A stretch of 58,831 bases of DNA from CAZCAC01 sp964496575 (GTDB taxonomy: Bacteria > Planctomycetota > UBA1135 > GCA-002686595), in assembly GCA_964496575.1 (NCBI GenBank), contig CAZCAC010000050.1:1-58831 (forward strand). The letters run 5' to 3'. Position 1 is the stretch's first letter. Every line of letters begins with the position of its first letter. A program made the position numbers and the translations under genes. The notes below the pieces were generated by a model, which saw only the letters and a program-made list of their open reading frames with translations, did no database searches and was not told the origin of the DNA. Of this stretch, positions 17,777-26,620 are shown in pieces.

Positions 17777-18205
17777 ATGAACGAGGTTCAGTTGCAGCAG
17801 AAGAGACTCTACGTCACTCCCGACCGGTGCACGGCTTGCCGCACCTGCGAGCTGGCCTGCGCCTTCCGTCACTCCCCGTCCGCCGTTCAGCCGCAAGCGT
17901 CGCGCATCACCGCGCACGTGATCGTTGCCGACGAAAACAACGTTCCGTTGATGTGCCTGCAGTGCGACGACGCGGCCTGCCTCACCGCGTGTCCGGTGGG
18001 GGCGATTCGCCGCAACGAGGCGACCGACGCCGTCGAGGTGGCGACGCCCGAGTGCGTGGGTTGTCGGCAGTGCGTCGCGGCCTGCCCCTTCGGTCAGGTG
18101 CGCTTCGACGAGAGCCAGCTCGTCGCCTTCAAGTGCGACCTCTGCGGAGGCGACAACCCCTCCTGCGTCGCGTTCTGCCCGACCCAGGCGCTGACCTGGT
18201 CCTGA
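17777..18205 (+). CDS. HycB-like ferredoxin with four 4Fe-4S motifs
   Basis: This is an approximately 142-aa polyferredoxin. Four cysteine clusters are visible: CTACRTCELAC, CLQCDDAACLTACP, CVGCRQCVAACP and CDLCGGDNPSCVAFCP, the layout of HycB/DmsB-type electron-transfer subunits. The start at 17777 has GGAG six bases upstream and places LYVTPDRC near the N-terminus as in homologues. An alternative ATG at 17753, in an ATGA overlap with the preceding stop, would add eight residues. It ends the kor-diaphorase transcription unit and probably carries electrons to or from that complex. It lacks a signal peptide and so is cytoplasmic. Confidence 0.82.
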   Translation: MNEVQLQQKRLYVTPDRCTACRTCELACAFRHSPSAVQPQASRITAHVIVADENNVPLMCLQCDDAACLTACPVGAIRRNEATDAVEVATPECVGCRQCVAACPFGQVRFDESQLVAFKCDLCGGDNPSCVAFCPTQALTWS

Positions 18206-18382
18206 GGACCCGGCCTCCGACGCTGCGTATCCACGTTCGTCGCCGCCGGAGCGGTGAGGGCGTCGGGGATTCCACGGTGTGACATTCCCGTGACCGCGCC
18301 GGAGCCCCGTCTCCCGTACCATGGCTGACCCGGCAACCGGCCCTCCTGGCAGGTGCCGGCACGACGGTCGAGGAGAAGACGC

Positions 18383-19807
18383 ATGATCACCCGAGCCGGT
18401 CACACCACTCCCGCCTTCCTGGCGATCAGCCTCGTGGGGCTGCTGGGGCTTTCCTCCATCCTCGGCGCGAAGGATCGCGGACCAGGCCAATCACCCGGTG
18501 TCGTGCAGGATCGGGACACGCTCCCGGTCACGAACGTACCGTCGAGTGCGACCCCGCCGAAGAATCAGTTCCTCGCCCTGGCGCGAGAGCGCGGACCTCA
18601 GCCGCGACGTGACTGGAGCGACATGCAGATCACCCTGTGGGACATCCGTCCCGACCGCACCGAGGCGCCAGCCGTTCGCCGAGTCGTGCTGGGCAAGAGC
18701 CACTGGAATGCCTCCCCGCTGCTCTCCTGCCCGACGCTGCTCCGATGGCAAGTGTCCAGTGAGGCGGGCGGCCCGAAGCCTGGCTACATCGTGAAGCTGC
18801 TCAGTGTCGACTACACGACGTTCGAGGTCACGGAGCTGTTGACGGCTCGACAGGTCACTCCGATCGGACGCTCCGCGGGCCAGGTCTACCTGCGGACCTC
18901 CGAGGGACAGCGCGTCCTCGATGTGGAGCGGGGCGTCATCCGGAACCTGGAGTCGCCGATCAGGTTCCTCGCCAGCAGCGGGGACGACTGGCTCGTCGAG
19001 GTCGATCGGAAGGTCGCCAGATTCGACGCGGCGACTGGCAAGGTGGCTCGTCAGTACCGCCGGATCACGGTGATCGGCGACCCCGACGACTGGCTGGAAG
19101 TCCAGTGGGACGGGGGCCCGATCGCGGTGGTGCGCGGTCGGTTCTTCGACGAGAAGGGAGAGAGGGTCGATATCATCGACTTCGCCACCTGGCAGATCGT
19201 CTATCGCAAGCTGAGCGTCTGGGACCTGGAGGCGGGGAATCAACTCGACCTGCGCGTGCGCACCCAGGCGCAGGGTGGCTCGGGGATCGGCGTGTTGCCG
19301 GTCGAGCTGAAGCTCGAGATCGACGGCGACGTCCTGCGCTACTCCGAGCGCCGCCCGTCGAGCGGAGCGAAGGAGAGCCTCGCGGACTTCGAGATCGAGC
19401 GTGACTGCGAGTGGGTGACGATCGACCTCGAGACCGGCCAGGAGCTCGGCCGCACACCCTACACCGTAGAGACCGACGGAACCGATCCCTCGGGTTCGGT
19501 CCACGACGACTTCGAGATCCCCGACTACCTTCGCGCGCTCTTCGATCAGTCGCCGATCCGGTGGGACCACGAACAAGATCTGGCCTACGCCTTTCTCGCC
19601 TACAAGGGGGTCGATCTCGAGCTCCCGGAGACCGGCGTTCGCAAGCTCAAGGCCGTCTGTCGGACTCCCGGCAACGACGAGCTGCTCGTCCTGCACCGGG
19701 GCGTCTTCTACCACTGCAATCTCGAAACGCGCTCGCTCGCCAAGTGGCCCGCTCCGGGCGCGCTCGGCAAGAGCAATGTCGAGCTCCACGCGGTCGATCT
19801 CCACTGA
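18383..19807 (+). CDS. Exported hypothetical protein
   Basis: This 474-residue protein of unknown family starts at the ATG at 18383, preceded by GAGGAG. An N-terminal hydrophobic stretch after a basic n-region (TPAFLAISLVGLLGLSSILGA, about residues 9-29) looks like a signal peptide ending in an A-x-A-like site. The mature part is rich in short beta strands with aromatic and D-x-x-T turns (FDAATGKVARQY, ITLWDIRPDR), which suggests a beta-propeller of the WD/PQQ sort, but no repeat is clear enough to name. It stands alone after the redox operon with a 177-base spacer and convergent ferritin-like gene downstream. Confidence 0.6.
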   Translation: MITRAGHTTPAFLAISLVGLLGLSSILGAKDRGPGQSPGVVQDRDTLPVTNVPSSATPPKNQFLALARERGPQPRRDWSDMQITLWDIRPDRTEAPAVRRVVLGKSHWNASPLLSCPTLLRWQVSSEAGGPKPGYIVKLLSVDYTTFEVTELLTARQVTPIGRSAGQVYLRTSEGQRVLDVERGVIRNLESPIRFLASSGDDWLVEVDRKVARFDAATGKVARQYRRITVIGDPDDWLEVQWDGGPIAVVRGRFFDEKGERVDIIDFATWQIVYRKLSVWDLEAGNQLDLRVRTQAQGGSGIGVLPVELKLEIDGDVLRYSERRPSSGAKESLADFEIERDCEWVTIDLETGQELGRTPYTVETDGTDPSGSVHDDFEIPDYLRALFDQSPIRWDHEQDLAYAFLAYKGVDLELPETGVRKLKAVCRTPGNDELLVLHRGVFYHCNLETRSLAKWPAPGALGKSNVELHAVDLH

Positions 19808-19842
19808 GCCGACCCTTCGCCGGACAGGTACCCCGAGAGTGA

Positions 19843-20370
19843 TCAGTACGGCGTGAATCCGGCGCCGGCCCAGTAGTCGCCCTTGAGCTCGTTCTGCTGG
19901 TTGACCAGACCGTCGTAGTGGCCCCGCTCCCAGGCGACCAGGCCGAGAAAGAAGTTCTTGACGGTCTCGTCGGTGGTCTGGTCCGCCTGCGCCTGGTAGT
20001 GGTTGATCGCGTTCAGCTCCAGCTGGATCCCCATCGACAGCGCCGTCATCTCGAAGTGCGCGTCCTTGACACGAGCCTTGAGCCCCTCGGAGAAGATCGG
20101 GCTGGCACCCCTCAGGTCGGCGATTCGCTTCAACTGAAGGGACTCGTCGAGCTTGCCCGTGGATTCCACGGACTCGAGCTGTCGCTGCAGGAAGCGGAAG
20201 TGATCCATCTCCTCATCCGCGAGCTGAGCGAACACCTCTTTGCCCTTGGGGTCCTCGGTGGTCAGCACGGCCATGCGATAGAAGTGATGCCCTTCCGATT
20301 CGGCGGCCATCGCCTTGCGAAGCCCCTCGATCAGCTGTTCCTTCACGTCAGGTGTCATCTTACTAGCCAT
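19843..20370 (-). CDS. Ferritin-like (rubrerythrin-type) diiron protein
   Basis: This 175-aa four-helix-bundle protein has carboxylate/His motifs typical of rubrerythrins: AAESEGHHFYRM in helix 1 (about residue 23), ADEEMDHFRF in helix 2 (about 50, E-x-x-H), QLELNAINHYQAQ in helix 3 (about 115) and WERGHYDGL in helix 4 (about 147, E-x-x-H). The C-terminal rubredoxin domain is absent, so it is a short ferritin-like/YciE-type form. The family handles peroxide or iron in anaerobes, which suits the Fe-S-rich neighbourhood. It is transcribed away from ygeY, sharing a 204-base divergent spacer. Confidence 0.8.
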   Translation of the reverse strand: MASKMTPDVKEQLIEGLRKAMAAESEGHHFYRMAVLTTEDPKGKEVFAQLADEEMDHFRFLQRQLESVESTGKLDESLQLKRIADLRGASPIFSEGLKARVKDAHFEMTALSMGIQLELNAINHYQAQADQTTDETVKNFFLGLVAWERGHYDGLVNQQNELKGDYWAGAGFTPY

Positions 20371-20471
20371 CCTCCGGCGGCAAGGGGAGATCCAGGTCGG
20401 CCCAGAAGATAAGCCGGAGGCCGTGGAAGCACACCCCTCGAGGTCTTTTTCTGGGGGATCGGGGGGGCGCC

Positions 20472-20503
20472 GGCCGGGGCCTCTCCATATCCCGACCCCG
20501 GCC
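20472..20503. repeat. GC-rich inverted repeat in the ferritin/ygeY divergent spacer
   Basis: GGCCGGGG (20472-20479) pairs with CCCCGGCC (20496-20503) across a 16-base loop, flanked by a G-run on the left and a C-run on the right that could lengthen the stem with bulges. It lies between two divergent genes, so it would fall in the leader of ygeY rather than end a transcript. The function is unknown. Confidence 0.4.
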
Positions 20504-20574
20504 CCCCTGATGTGATCGGAGCCACCCCTCGCTATCCTCTGGGACCCCCAACACCGAACGGACCGAGGCAGCAG

Positions 20575-21798
20575 ATGACCGAGAGAGAACAGATCGCGCG
20601 GCTGGCGGAGGAGTACACCCCCGACATGGTGCGCTTCCTGCAGGAGATGATCGCCATCCCCTCCGAGAGTGGCGGCGAGAAGGACGTGGTCTCGCGCGTC
20701 GCGGCCGAGATGAAGGCGGCCCTTTTCGACGAGGTGAGGATCGACGGCTTCGGCAACGTCCTCGGGCGCATCGGTTCGGGTTCACGAGTGATCGCCATGG
20801 ACGCCCACCTCGACACCGTCGGGGTGGGGGACCGCTCGACCTGGACGCGGGACCCCTACGGCGGCGAGCTCGAAAACGGGGTGATCTACGGCCGCGGCGC
20901 CTCCGACCAGGAAGGTGGGATGGCCTCGATGGTCTACGCGGCGAAGATCATCAAGGAACTGGGCCTCGATCGAGGAGAGGACGGCTATCAGCTCTGGATC
21001 ACCGGGACGGTGATGGAGGAGGACTGTGACGGTCTCTGCTGGAGGTACCTGATCGAGGAACGAGTCCTCGTGCCCGAGGTGGTGGTGATCACCGAACCGA
21101 CCGACCTCGGCGTCTACCGTGGGCAGCGCGGGAGGATGGAGATGGAGGTTCACGTCCCCGGCAAGTCGTGCCACGGTGCGCAGCCCGAGCTGGGCGTCAA
21201 CGCCGTCTACGGGATGGCGCCGATCGTCGCCGACATCGAGCGGCTGAACAGCGAGCTCGCGGATACCGCCGACCCGTTCCTCGGCAAGGGCTCGATGACG
21301 ATCAGCCACATCCGCTCGACCTCGCCGTCGCTCTGCGCCGTCTCCGACAGCTGTACGATCCACGTCGACCGGAGGCTGACCCGCGGGGAAACGGAGGAGA
21401 GCGCGGTCGAGCAGTTGCGTGAGCTGGAGAGTGTCGCCGCGGCGAAGGCCACGGTGACGGTGCTCGACTATTCGGAGTCCTGCTATACCGGGCTGGTGTA
21501 CCCTACGAAGAAGTACTACCCGACGTGGGTCATGGAAGAGGATCACCCGGTGGTGACCGCTGCGGTGAGAACGGCGGAGGAGGCGCTCGGGCGGGCGCCG
21601 GTGGTCGACAAGTGGAAGTTCTCGACCAACGGCATCGCGACCCGCGGGGTCCACGGGATTCCCACCGTCGGCTTCGGGCCGGCGGACGAGAAGTACGCGC
21701 ACACGCCCGAGGATCAGTGCCCGGTCGAACACCTGACCGCCGCGGCGCGCTTCTACGCCGCGTTCCCGCGCCACTACCTCGCCGAGGTGAAGTCATGA
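20575..21798 (+). CDS. ygeY: YgeY family M20-type metallohydrolase
   Basis: This 407-aa M20 peptidase/deacylase is the YgeY type. Metal-site motifs are MDAHLDTVGVGD (about residue 77), the H-x-D motif; GRGASDQEGGMAS (about 105), the bridging Asp; and VMEEDCDGLCW (about 144), the E-E pair. The dimerisation domain follows (GQRGRMEMEVHVPGKSCHGAQP). The family is encoded with selenium-linked molybdenum hydroxylases and, in anaerobic purine breakdown clusters, acts on a diaminopropionate-type or ureido intermediate. I chose the ATG at 20575 because the 21 upstream codons are proline-rich spacer. It overlaps ygeW by four bases (ATGA), so the two are a coupled pair. Confidence 0.85.
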   Translation: MTEREQIARLAEEYTPDMVRFLQEMIAIPSESGGEKDVVSRVAAEMKAALFDEVRIDGFGNVLGRIGSGSRVIAMDAHLDTVGVGDRSTWTRDPYGGELENGVIYGRGASDQEGGMASMVYAAKIIKELGLDRGEDGYQLWITGTVMEEDCDGLCWRYLIEERVLVPEVVVITEPTDLGVYRGQRGRMEMEVHVPGKSCHGAQPELGVNAVYGMAPIVADIERLNSELADTADPFLGKGSMTISHIRSTSPSLCAVSDSCTIHVDRRLTRGETEESAVEQLRELESVAAAKATVTVLDYSESCYTGLVYPTKKYYPTWVMEEDHPVVTAAVRTAEEALGRAPVVDKWKFSTNGIATRGVHGIPTVGFGPADEKYAHTPEDQCPVEHLTAAARFYAAFPRHYLAEVKS

Positions 21799-23003
21799 GC
21801 GTTCCCGAGTCGAAGCGGGTCCGAGGGCTGCTCGACGAGCTGGATTCGACGGCGAGTGGCCTCCACGGCGGCGACTTCCTGATCACCTGGCGTCTGGGAG
21901 ATCCCGCGATCCGCGCCGTCCTGCTCGCCGCCGAGGCGCTCGGGGAGCTCTATCGCGCCGGCGTCTCGACCCGCCTCTTCGAGACCGGGCTGGGGCTCTC
22001 GATCTTCCGCGATCAGTCGACGCGAACGCGCTACTCCTTCCGCGCCGCCTGCAACCTGCTCGGGCTGATGACCGAGGAGCTGAACGAGGAGACCTCGCAG
22101 ATCGCCCACGGCGAGACCGTGCGGGAGACGGCGACGATGATCTCCTTCGCCACCGAGGTGATCGGGATCCGCGACGACATGTTCCTCGGTGAGGGGCACC
22201 GCTACATGAGCGAGGTCTCCGGTTCGGTGCAGGAGAGCTTCGACGCGGGAGTCCTGGCCCAGCGCCCCGCGGTGGTCAACCTGCAGTGCGACCTCGATCA
22301 CCCCACGCAGAGCCTGGCGGACCTGCGCCATCTCGTCGATCGCTTCGGCGGGGTGGAGGGGCTGCGCGGCAAGAAGCTGGCGATGAGCTGGGCCTACTCC
22401 CCGAGCTACGGCAAGCCGCTCTCGGTGCCGCAGGGGATCATCGGGTTGATGACGCGCTTCGGCATGGACGTGGTCCTCGCGCACCCGGAGGGCTACGACC
22501 TGGTCGATGAACCTCTTGACGCCGCGCGGCGGTTCGCCGGCGAGAGCGGCGGCTCCTTCGAGGTGGTTCATTCGATGGAGGAGGCGTTCGCGGGTGCGGA
22601 CGTCGTCTATCCCAAGAGCTGGGCTCCACTCGCGGTGATGGAGAAGCGCACCGAGCTGTTGCGGGGTGGCCGCGCGGAAGAGCTGGCCGACCTGGAGCGC
22701 GACGCCCTGGCACAGAACGCGCTGCACCGGGAGTGGACCTGCACGCCGGAGCGAATGAAGCGGACGCGCGACGGAGCGGCGCTCTACCTGCACTGTCTCC
22801 CGGCCGATGTCAGCGGCGTGAGCTGCGCCGAGGGAGAGGTGAGCGAGTCCGTCTTCGAAGCGCACCGCCTCGACACCTATCGCGAGGCGAGTCACAAGCC
22901 GTTCGTCATCGCGGCGATGATCTTGCTCACGCGTTTCGCGGAACCCGCCGAAGTGCTGAGGGCCTGTATCGACAAGGGCGTAGCGCGGCGTGTATTTGGG
23001 TGA
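21795..23003 (+). CDS. ygeW: Knotted carbamoyltransferase YgeW
   Basis: This 402-aa member of the aspartate/ornithine carbamoyltransferase superfamily is the YgeW type. Carbamoyl-phosphate motifs are visible: STRTR (DQSTRTRYSF, about residue 76), HPTQ (DHPTQSLADL, about 173) and HCLPAD (about 334). An extended loop after MSWAYSPSYGKP is typical of knotted transcarbamylases. Characterised relatives act on 2,3-diaminopropionate in anaerobic ureide or purine catabolism, making carbamoyl phosphate in the catabolic direction. It is translationally coupled to ygeY, and the Mo/W enzyme operon follows after 237 bases. The partners usually seen (ygeX, ssnA, hyuA, xdh) are not in this window. Confidence 0.88.
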   Translation: MSVPESKRVRGLLDELDSTASGLHGGDFLITWRLGDPAIRAVLLAAEALGELYRAGVSTRLFETGLGLSIFRDQSTRTRYSFRAACNLLGLMTEELNEETSQIAHGETVRETATMISFATEVIGIRDDMFLGEGHRYMSEVSGSVQESFDAGVLAQRPAVVNLQCDLDHPTQSLADLRHLVDRFGGVEGLRGKKLAMSWAYSPSYGKPLSVPQGIIGLMTRFGMDVVLAHPEGYDLVDEPLDAARRFAGESGGSFEVVHSMEEAFAGADVVYPKSWAPLAVMEKRTELLRGGRAEELADLERDALAQNALHREWTCTPERMKRTRDGAALYLHCLPADVSGVSCAEGEVSESVFEAHRLDTYREASHKPFVIAAMILLTRFAEPAEVLRACIDKGVARRVFG

Positions 23004-23082
23004 CCACTACAGCGGCTGAAGCGTCGGACCGAAACCGTCCTTTTCAACCCTCTATCTCCCGACCATCCGCCGTTCACGTCCG

Positions 23083-23110
23083 TTGACATCGGCCGGCGGT
23101 GCGCTACGCT
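23083..23110 (+). promoter_or_regulatory. Sigma70-type promoter of the Mo/W enzyme operon
   Basis: A perfect -35 box TTGACA at 23083-23088 is followed by a 16-base spacer and TACGCT at 23105-23110, a -10 with conserved T1, A2 and T6. The predicted start near 23117 gives a leader of about 125 bases that contains the folded element listed next. Confidence 0.6.
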
Positions 23111-23125
23111 CCAGTCAGGTACGTG

Positions 23126-23216
23126 GAGACGTTTCCCGTGCCGATGACAACCCCTCCGAACCACCCGCTGGAGGCCCTCCCGGCGGGGTCCGACGTTCCC
23201 GCAGGGGAAGCGTCTC
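23126..23216 (+). promoter_or_regulatory. Structured leader RNA (candidate riboswitch or protein-bound leader)
   Basis: An outer stem pairs GAGACGTTTCCC (23126-23137) with GGGAAGCGTCTC (23205-23216), 12 bp with one G.U. It encloses two hairpins: CCTCC (23153-23157) with GGAGG (23170-23174), and GCGGGG (23183-23188) with TCCCGC (23197-23202). The whole is a three-way junction placed after the promoter and before the ribosome-binding site (CAGGAG near 23226) of the molybdoenzyme gene. It could sense the cofactor or metal, but I cannot match it to a known riboswitch class from memory. Confidence 0.45.
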
Positions 23217-23240
23217 ACTAGAACTCAGGAGTCCACGCCC

Positions 23241-25919
23241 ATGACTGTCACCACTCAGCCCCCGATCCAGGAAGACACTTGGATCCCGACCTGCTGTGGT
23301 CAGTGCTACTGCATGTGCGGCATCAAGGCCCGCCGCCAGAACGGTGTCATCACCGAGATCGCGGGGAACCCCGACGCCCCGACCGGTCGCGGCAGCATCT
23401 GCGTGAAGGGGTTGGCCTCGCCGCACCTGCTCTACGACCCGTACCGGGTCAACTACCCGCTCAAGCGCACCAACCCCGAGAAGGGGCTCGGCGTCGACCC
23501 GAAGTTCGAGCGGTGCTCCTGGGACGAGGCGATGGACATCATCATCGAGAAGCTCAAGGAGTGCCGCGAGCGCGACCCGCGGGGCGCCTACTTCCAGGCG
23601 ACCACGACGCAGGCCTCGGAGATCCGCTTCGGCGTGATCGGCTTCATGAAGGGCTTCGGGACCCCCAACTACTGGGTCTCCGGCGGTGGGCTGCACTGCG
23701 GCAACGGCGCGCACTTCATGAACGGCATCATGCACGTCTCCTGGTCGATCATCCCCGACTTCGCGCACGTCAACTACGCGCTGAACTTCGGCTGCTCGAA
23801 GGGTCACGGCGCCGGCCACGTCGCCGTCCAGAACGCGACGCAGGCCGCCGACGCCCGCTTCCGCGGCGGCAAGACGGTGGTTTTCGACCCGTTCCAGAGC
23901 GCGCAGGCCTCCAAGGCGCACGAGTGGGTCCCGATCCGCGTCGGCACCGACGGGGCGATGGCGCTCGGCATGGTCAACTCGCTCCTGAACGAACACGGGA
24001 TCTACGACGAAGAGTACCTGATGTACAAGTCGAACGGTCCCTACCTGATCCGTCCCGACGACGGGCGCTACATGCGCGACAAGGAGACGAACAAGCCGCT
24101 GGTCTGGGACACGGTCGACAACTGCGCCCGCGTCCACAACGACCCGCTGGTGACCCGCGTCGAGTACGAGGACACGGCGCACGAGGTCGCGCTGATGGGG
24201 AGTTACACCGTCGATGGCGTCGAGTGCACGCCGGCCTTCGAGTTGCTCAAGGAGCACGTCAAGAAGTACAGCCCCGAGTACGTCGAGAGCATCACCATGA
24301 TCCCGGCGGCGACGGTCAGCCGGATCTCCAAGGAATTCGGTGAAGCGGCCGAGATCGGCTCGACGGTCACGATCATGACCGACAACGGGCCGAAGAAGAT
24401 CCCGAGCCGCCCGGTCGCGACGCACTTCTTCCGCGGGACGCAGGGTCACACCAACTCCGGCTGGACCTGCCTCTCGGTCGACATGGTCAACCACATGGTC
24501 GGCGCGGCGGACACGTGGGGCGGCGCGTTCGGACTGGGCGCTTCGGTCGGGCTCGGCTACAAGGAAACCGGCAAGCCGTACCAGATTCCGTATCCGTGCC
24601 CCGACGGACTGCTCGTGGCCAAGACCTGGGTCTACGACCACGTGCCGTACCCGATGCGCGAGCCGAAGCAGCCGACGCGTCTGGACCTGCACGACATGTT
24701 CCCGACCTCGATCTACAACGCGTTCACCATCACCAGCCCGCGCTGGTTCGAGATGCTGGAGCGCTTCAAGATCCCATACAAGCCGGACGTGATGATCAAC
24801 TTCGGCTCCAACTCCGTGATGACGATGGGCAACGCGGAGGCGGTGACCGAGAACTTCCTCAAGAAGTTCAACTTCATCTTCTCCTTCCAGCTCTACCTCA
24901 CCGAGTTCGAGGAAGCCGTCGCGGACATCGTCCTGCCCGACACCTGCTTCCTGGAGCGCTACACGCCGGCGGTCAGCTTCCCCTCGACCTTCTCGCACCC
25001 GCAGGGCGAGGACGACTGGGGCTGGACGATCCGCCAGCCGGTGATCGAGCCCCTGTTCGAGCGGCGCGACTTCAACCAGGTGATGATCGACATCGCCGAG
25101 CGCCTCGAGATCCACGGCGGGTACTTCAAGGGCCTGAACGACTCGATCGGCATCCGCTACGGCGGCGAGATGGACGAGAAGAACAAGCTCGTCGAGGACA
25201 ACAGCGTCGTGCACACCTGGCCCGACATCTGCGACCGCCTGATCAAGTCGCGCTTCGGCGAGGAGAACGGCCTCGAGAAGCTCTCGGAGACGGGCGTCTT
25301 CAGCTGGCCCAAGCGGAAGGAAGACGTCTACTGGAAGTGGTTCAACCCGTCACGGATCCCGATCTACTTCGAGTACTTCATCGACTCCGGCGAGAAGATC
25401 GACAAGCTCTGGGACGAGTACGGAGGAAAGGACTTCTTCGACTTCGACTGGAGCGTCTTCAAGCCGCTCGCGGACTGGTACCCGTGTCCGACGCACACGG
25501 AGACCAACCCCGAGTACGACATGCACACGTTCTACTGGCGCGCGGTGATGCACTGCAACTCCATGACCCAGCAGAACCCGTACCTGGACGAGTGCTCGCA
25601 AGAGGACCCGCACGTGTACGCGATCCAGATGCACCATAAGACCGCCGCCGCCAAGGGCCTCGTGGATGGTGACAAGGTCTGGCTGGAGAACCCCGAAGGG
25701 CACCGGGTGAAGGGCTGGATCTCCCTCAGCGAGGGGATCGAGCCGAGCCACCTGGCGATCGCCGCGGTCGCCGGGCACTGGGGCAACTACATGCCCATCG
25801 CCAAGGGCAAGGGCACCTTCTTCAACGACCTGGTGGAGATGGACCTGGGTCACACCGACCCGCTCACTTTCAACCAGGACATCTGCTGCCGCGTGAAGAT
25901 CTACAAGGCAGAAGACTGA
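23241..25919 (+). CDS. Molybdopterin (bis-PGD) oxidoreductase catalytic subunit, Psr/Phs-like
   Basis: This 892-aa enzyme belongs to the DMSO reductase superfamily. N-terminal ligands C19-x2-C22-x3-C26-x27-C54 bind a 4Fe-4S cluster. The Mo/W ligand is most likely C153 in GGGLHCGNGAHF; no in-frame TGA suggests selenocysteine. The cofactor-binding middle (HFFRGTQGHTNSGWTC, about 395) and the beta-barrel C-terminal domain (HHKTAAAKGLVDGDKVWLE, from about 797) are complete. It heads an operon with a four-cluster ferredoxin and an NrfD-like subunit, the classic CISM layout of polysulfide, thiosulfate, tetrathionate or arsenate enzymes. The N-terminus has no Tat signal, so it probably works on the cytoplasmic side. 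The substrate is unknown; polysulfide/thiosulfate, formate-like or purine-derived donors are all possible. Confidence 0.82.
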   Translation: MTVTTQPPIQEDTWIPTCCGQCYCMCGIKARRQNGVITEIAGNPDAPTGRGSICVKGLASPHLLYDPYRVNYPLKRTNPEKGLGVDPKFERCSWDEAMDIIIEKLKECRERDPRGAYFQATTTQASEIRFGVIGFMKGFGTPNYWVSGGGLHCGNGAHFMNGIMHVSWSIIPDFAHVNYALNFGCSKGHGAGHVAVQNATQAADARFRGGKTVVFDPFQSAQASKAHEWVPIRVGTDGAMALGMVNSLLNEHGIYDEEYLMYKSNGPYLIRPDDGRYMRDKETNKPLVWDTVDNCARVHNDPLVTRVEYEDTAHEVALMGSYTVDGVECTPAFELLKEHVKKYSPEYVESITMIPAATVSRISKEFGEAAEIGSTVTIMTDNGPKKIPSRPVATHFFRGTQGHTNSGWTCLSVDMVNHMVGAADTWGGAFGLGASVGLGYKETGKPYQIPYPCPDGLLVAKTWVYDHVPYPMREPKQPTRLDLHDMFPTSIYNAFTITSPRWFEMLERFKIPYKPDVMINFGSNSVMTMGNAEAVTENFLKKFNFIFSFQLYLTEFEEAVADIVLPDTCFLERYTPAVSFPSTFSHPQGEDDWGWTIRQPVIEPLFERRDFNQVMIDIAERLEIHGGYFKGLNDSIGIRYGGEMDEKNKLVEDNSVVHTWPDICDRLIKSRFGEENGLEKLSETGVFSWPKRKEDVYWKWFNPSRIPIYFEYFIDSGEKIDKLWDEYGGKDFFDFDWSVFKPLADWYPCPTHTETNPEYDMHTFYWRAVMHCNSMTQQNPYLDECSQEDPHVYAIQMHHKTAAAKGLVDGDKVWLENPEGHRVKGWISLSEGIEPSHLAIAAVAGHWGNYMPIAKGKGTFFNDLVEMDLGHTDPLTFNQDICCRVKIYKAED

Positions 25920-25969
25920 GCACGGACCAAACCAGAGTGACCCCGAGTCGAAACGATCGGAGATAGAAT

Positions 25970-26596
25970 ATGACACGCTACGGAATGGTCATCGACCTCA
26001 AGCGATGCTACGGGTGCTACGGCTGCATGATGGCCTGCAAGACGGCCAACCACACGCCGCCCGGCGTCTTCTGGTCGAGAGTGCTCAAGGGCGAGACGGG
26101 AACGTTCCCGAACGCCGTCCGACAGGCACTCCCGGTCCTGTGCATGCACTGCGACAAGCCCTCCTGCGAGGAGGTCTGCCCGACCGGGGCGACCTATCAG
26201 CAGGACGACGGGATCGTGCTGGTGGACAAGGACAAGTGCATCGGGTGCAAGTACTGCATGATGGCCTGCCCGTACGGAGCCCGGTACTCGGTCGAGGAGT
26301 GGGAGAGCTACTTCCCCGACGGTCTCGAGCTGACTCCGTACGAGGAGTTCACCAAGAAGGCCTGGGAGGAGAAGTCCGGCTGCGGCGTCGCCACCAAGTG
26401 CGACTTCTGCAAGGACCGGATCGACGACGGGCGCGATCCCGCCTGCGTCGAGGTCTGCGCGGCGAAAGCCCGCACCTTCGGTGACCTGGACGACGAGAAC
26501 TCCGAGGTCTCGATCCTGATCAAGAAGTACCGCGGCACGCCGCTCAACCCCGAGCTCGGCAACGAACCTCGGGTCTACTACCTGAACCCGAGATAA
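25970..26596 (+). CDS. Four-cluster ferredoxin subunit of the molybdoenzyme (PsrB/DmsB-like)
   Basis: This 208-aa electron-transfer subunit has four cysteine groups: CYGCYGCMMAC (about 13), CMHCDKPSCEEVCP (about 59), CIGCKYCMMACP (about 90) and CDFCKDRIDDGRDPACVEVC (about 145). These bind four 4Fe-4S clusters that wire the Mo/W site to the membrane subunit. The protein begins MTRYGMVIDLKRCYGC, with no signal peptide. It starts 50 bases after the catalytic gene and 24 bases before the nrfD-like gene. Length is typical of the NrfC/PsrB family. Confidence 0.88.
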   Translation: MTRYGMVIDLKRCYGCYGCMMACKTANHTPPGVFWSRVLKGETGTFPNAVRQALPVLCMHCDKPSCEEVCPTGATYQQDDGIVLVDKDKCIGCKYCMMACPYGARYSVEEWESYFPDGLELTPYEEFTKKAWEEKSGCGVATKCDFCKDRIDDGRDPACVEVCAAKARTFGDLDDENSEVSILIKKYRGTPLNPELGNEPRVYYLNPR

Positions 26597-26620
26597 CCCA
26601 ACAGACCAGAGAGAAGCGCC

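Noticed and set aside
23111..23240. Firm call of a molybdenum-cofactor (Moco) riboswitch
   Set aside because: The element is structured and well placed, but I could not align it to the Moco consensus, so it is listed only as a structured leader.
23241..25919. Possible selenocysteine in the Mo/W enzyme, suggested by the ygeY/ygeW context
   Set aside because: The frame is continuous, with no in-frame TGA, and a cysteine (C153) is at the likely metal-ligand position. No SECIS-like hairpin follows an opal codon.
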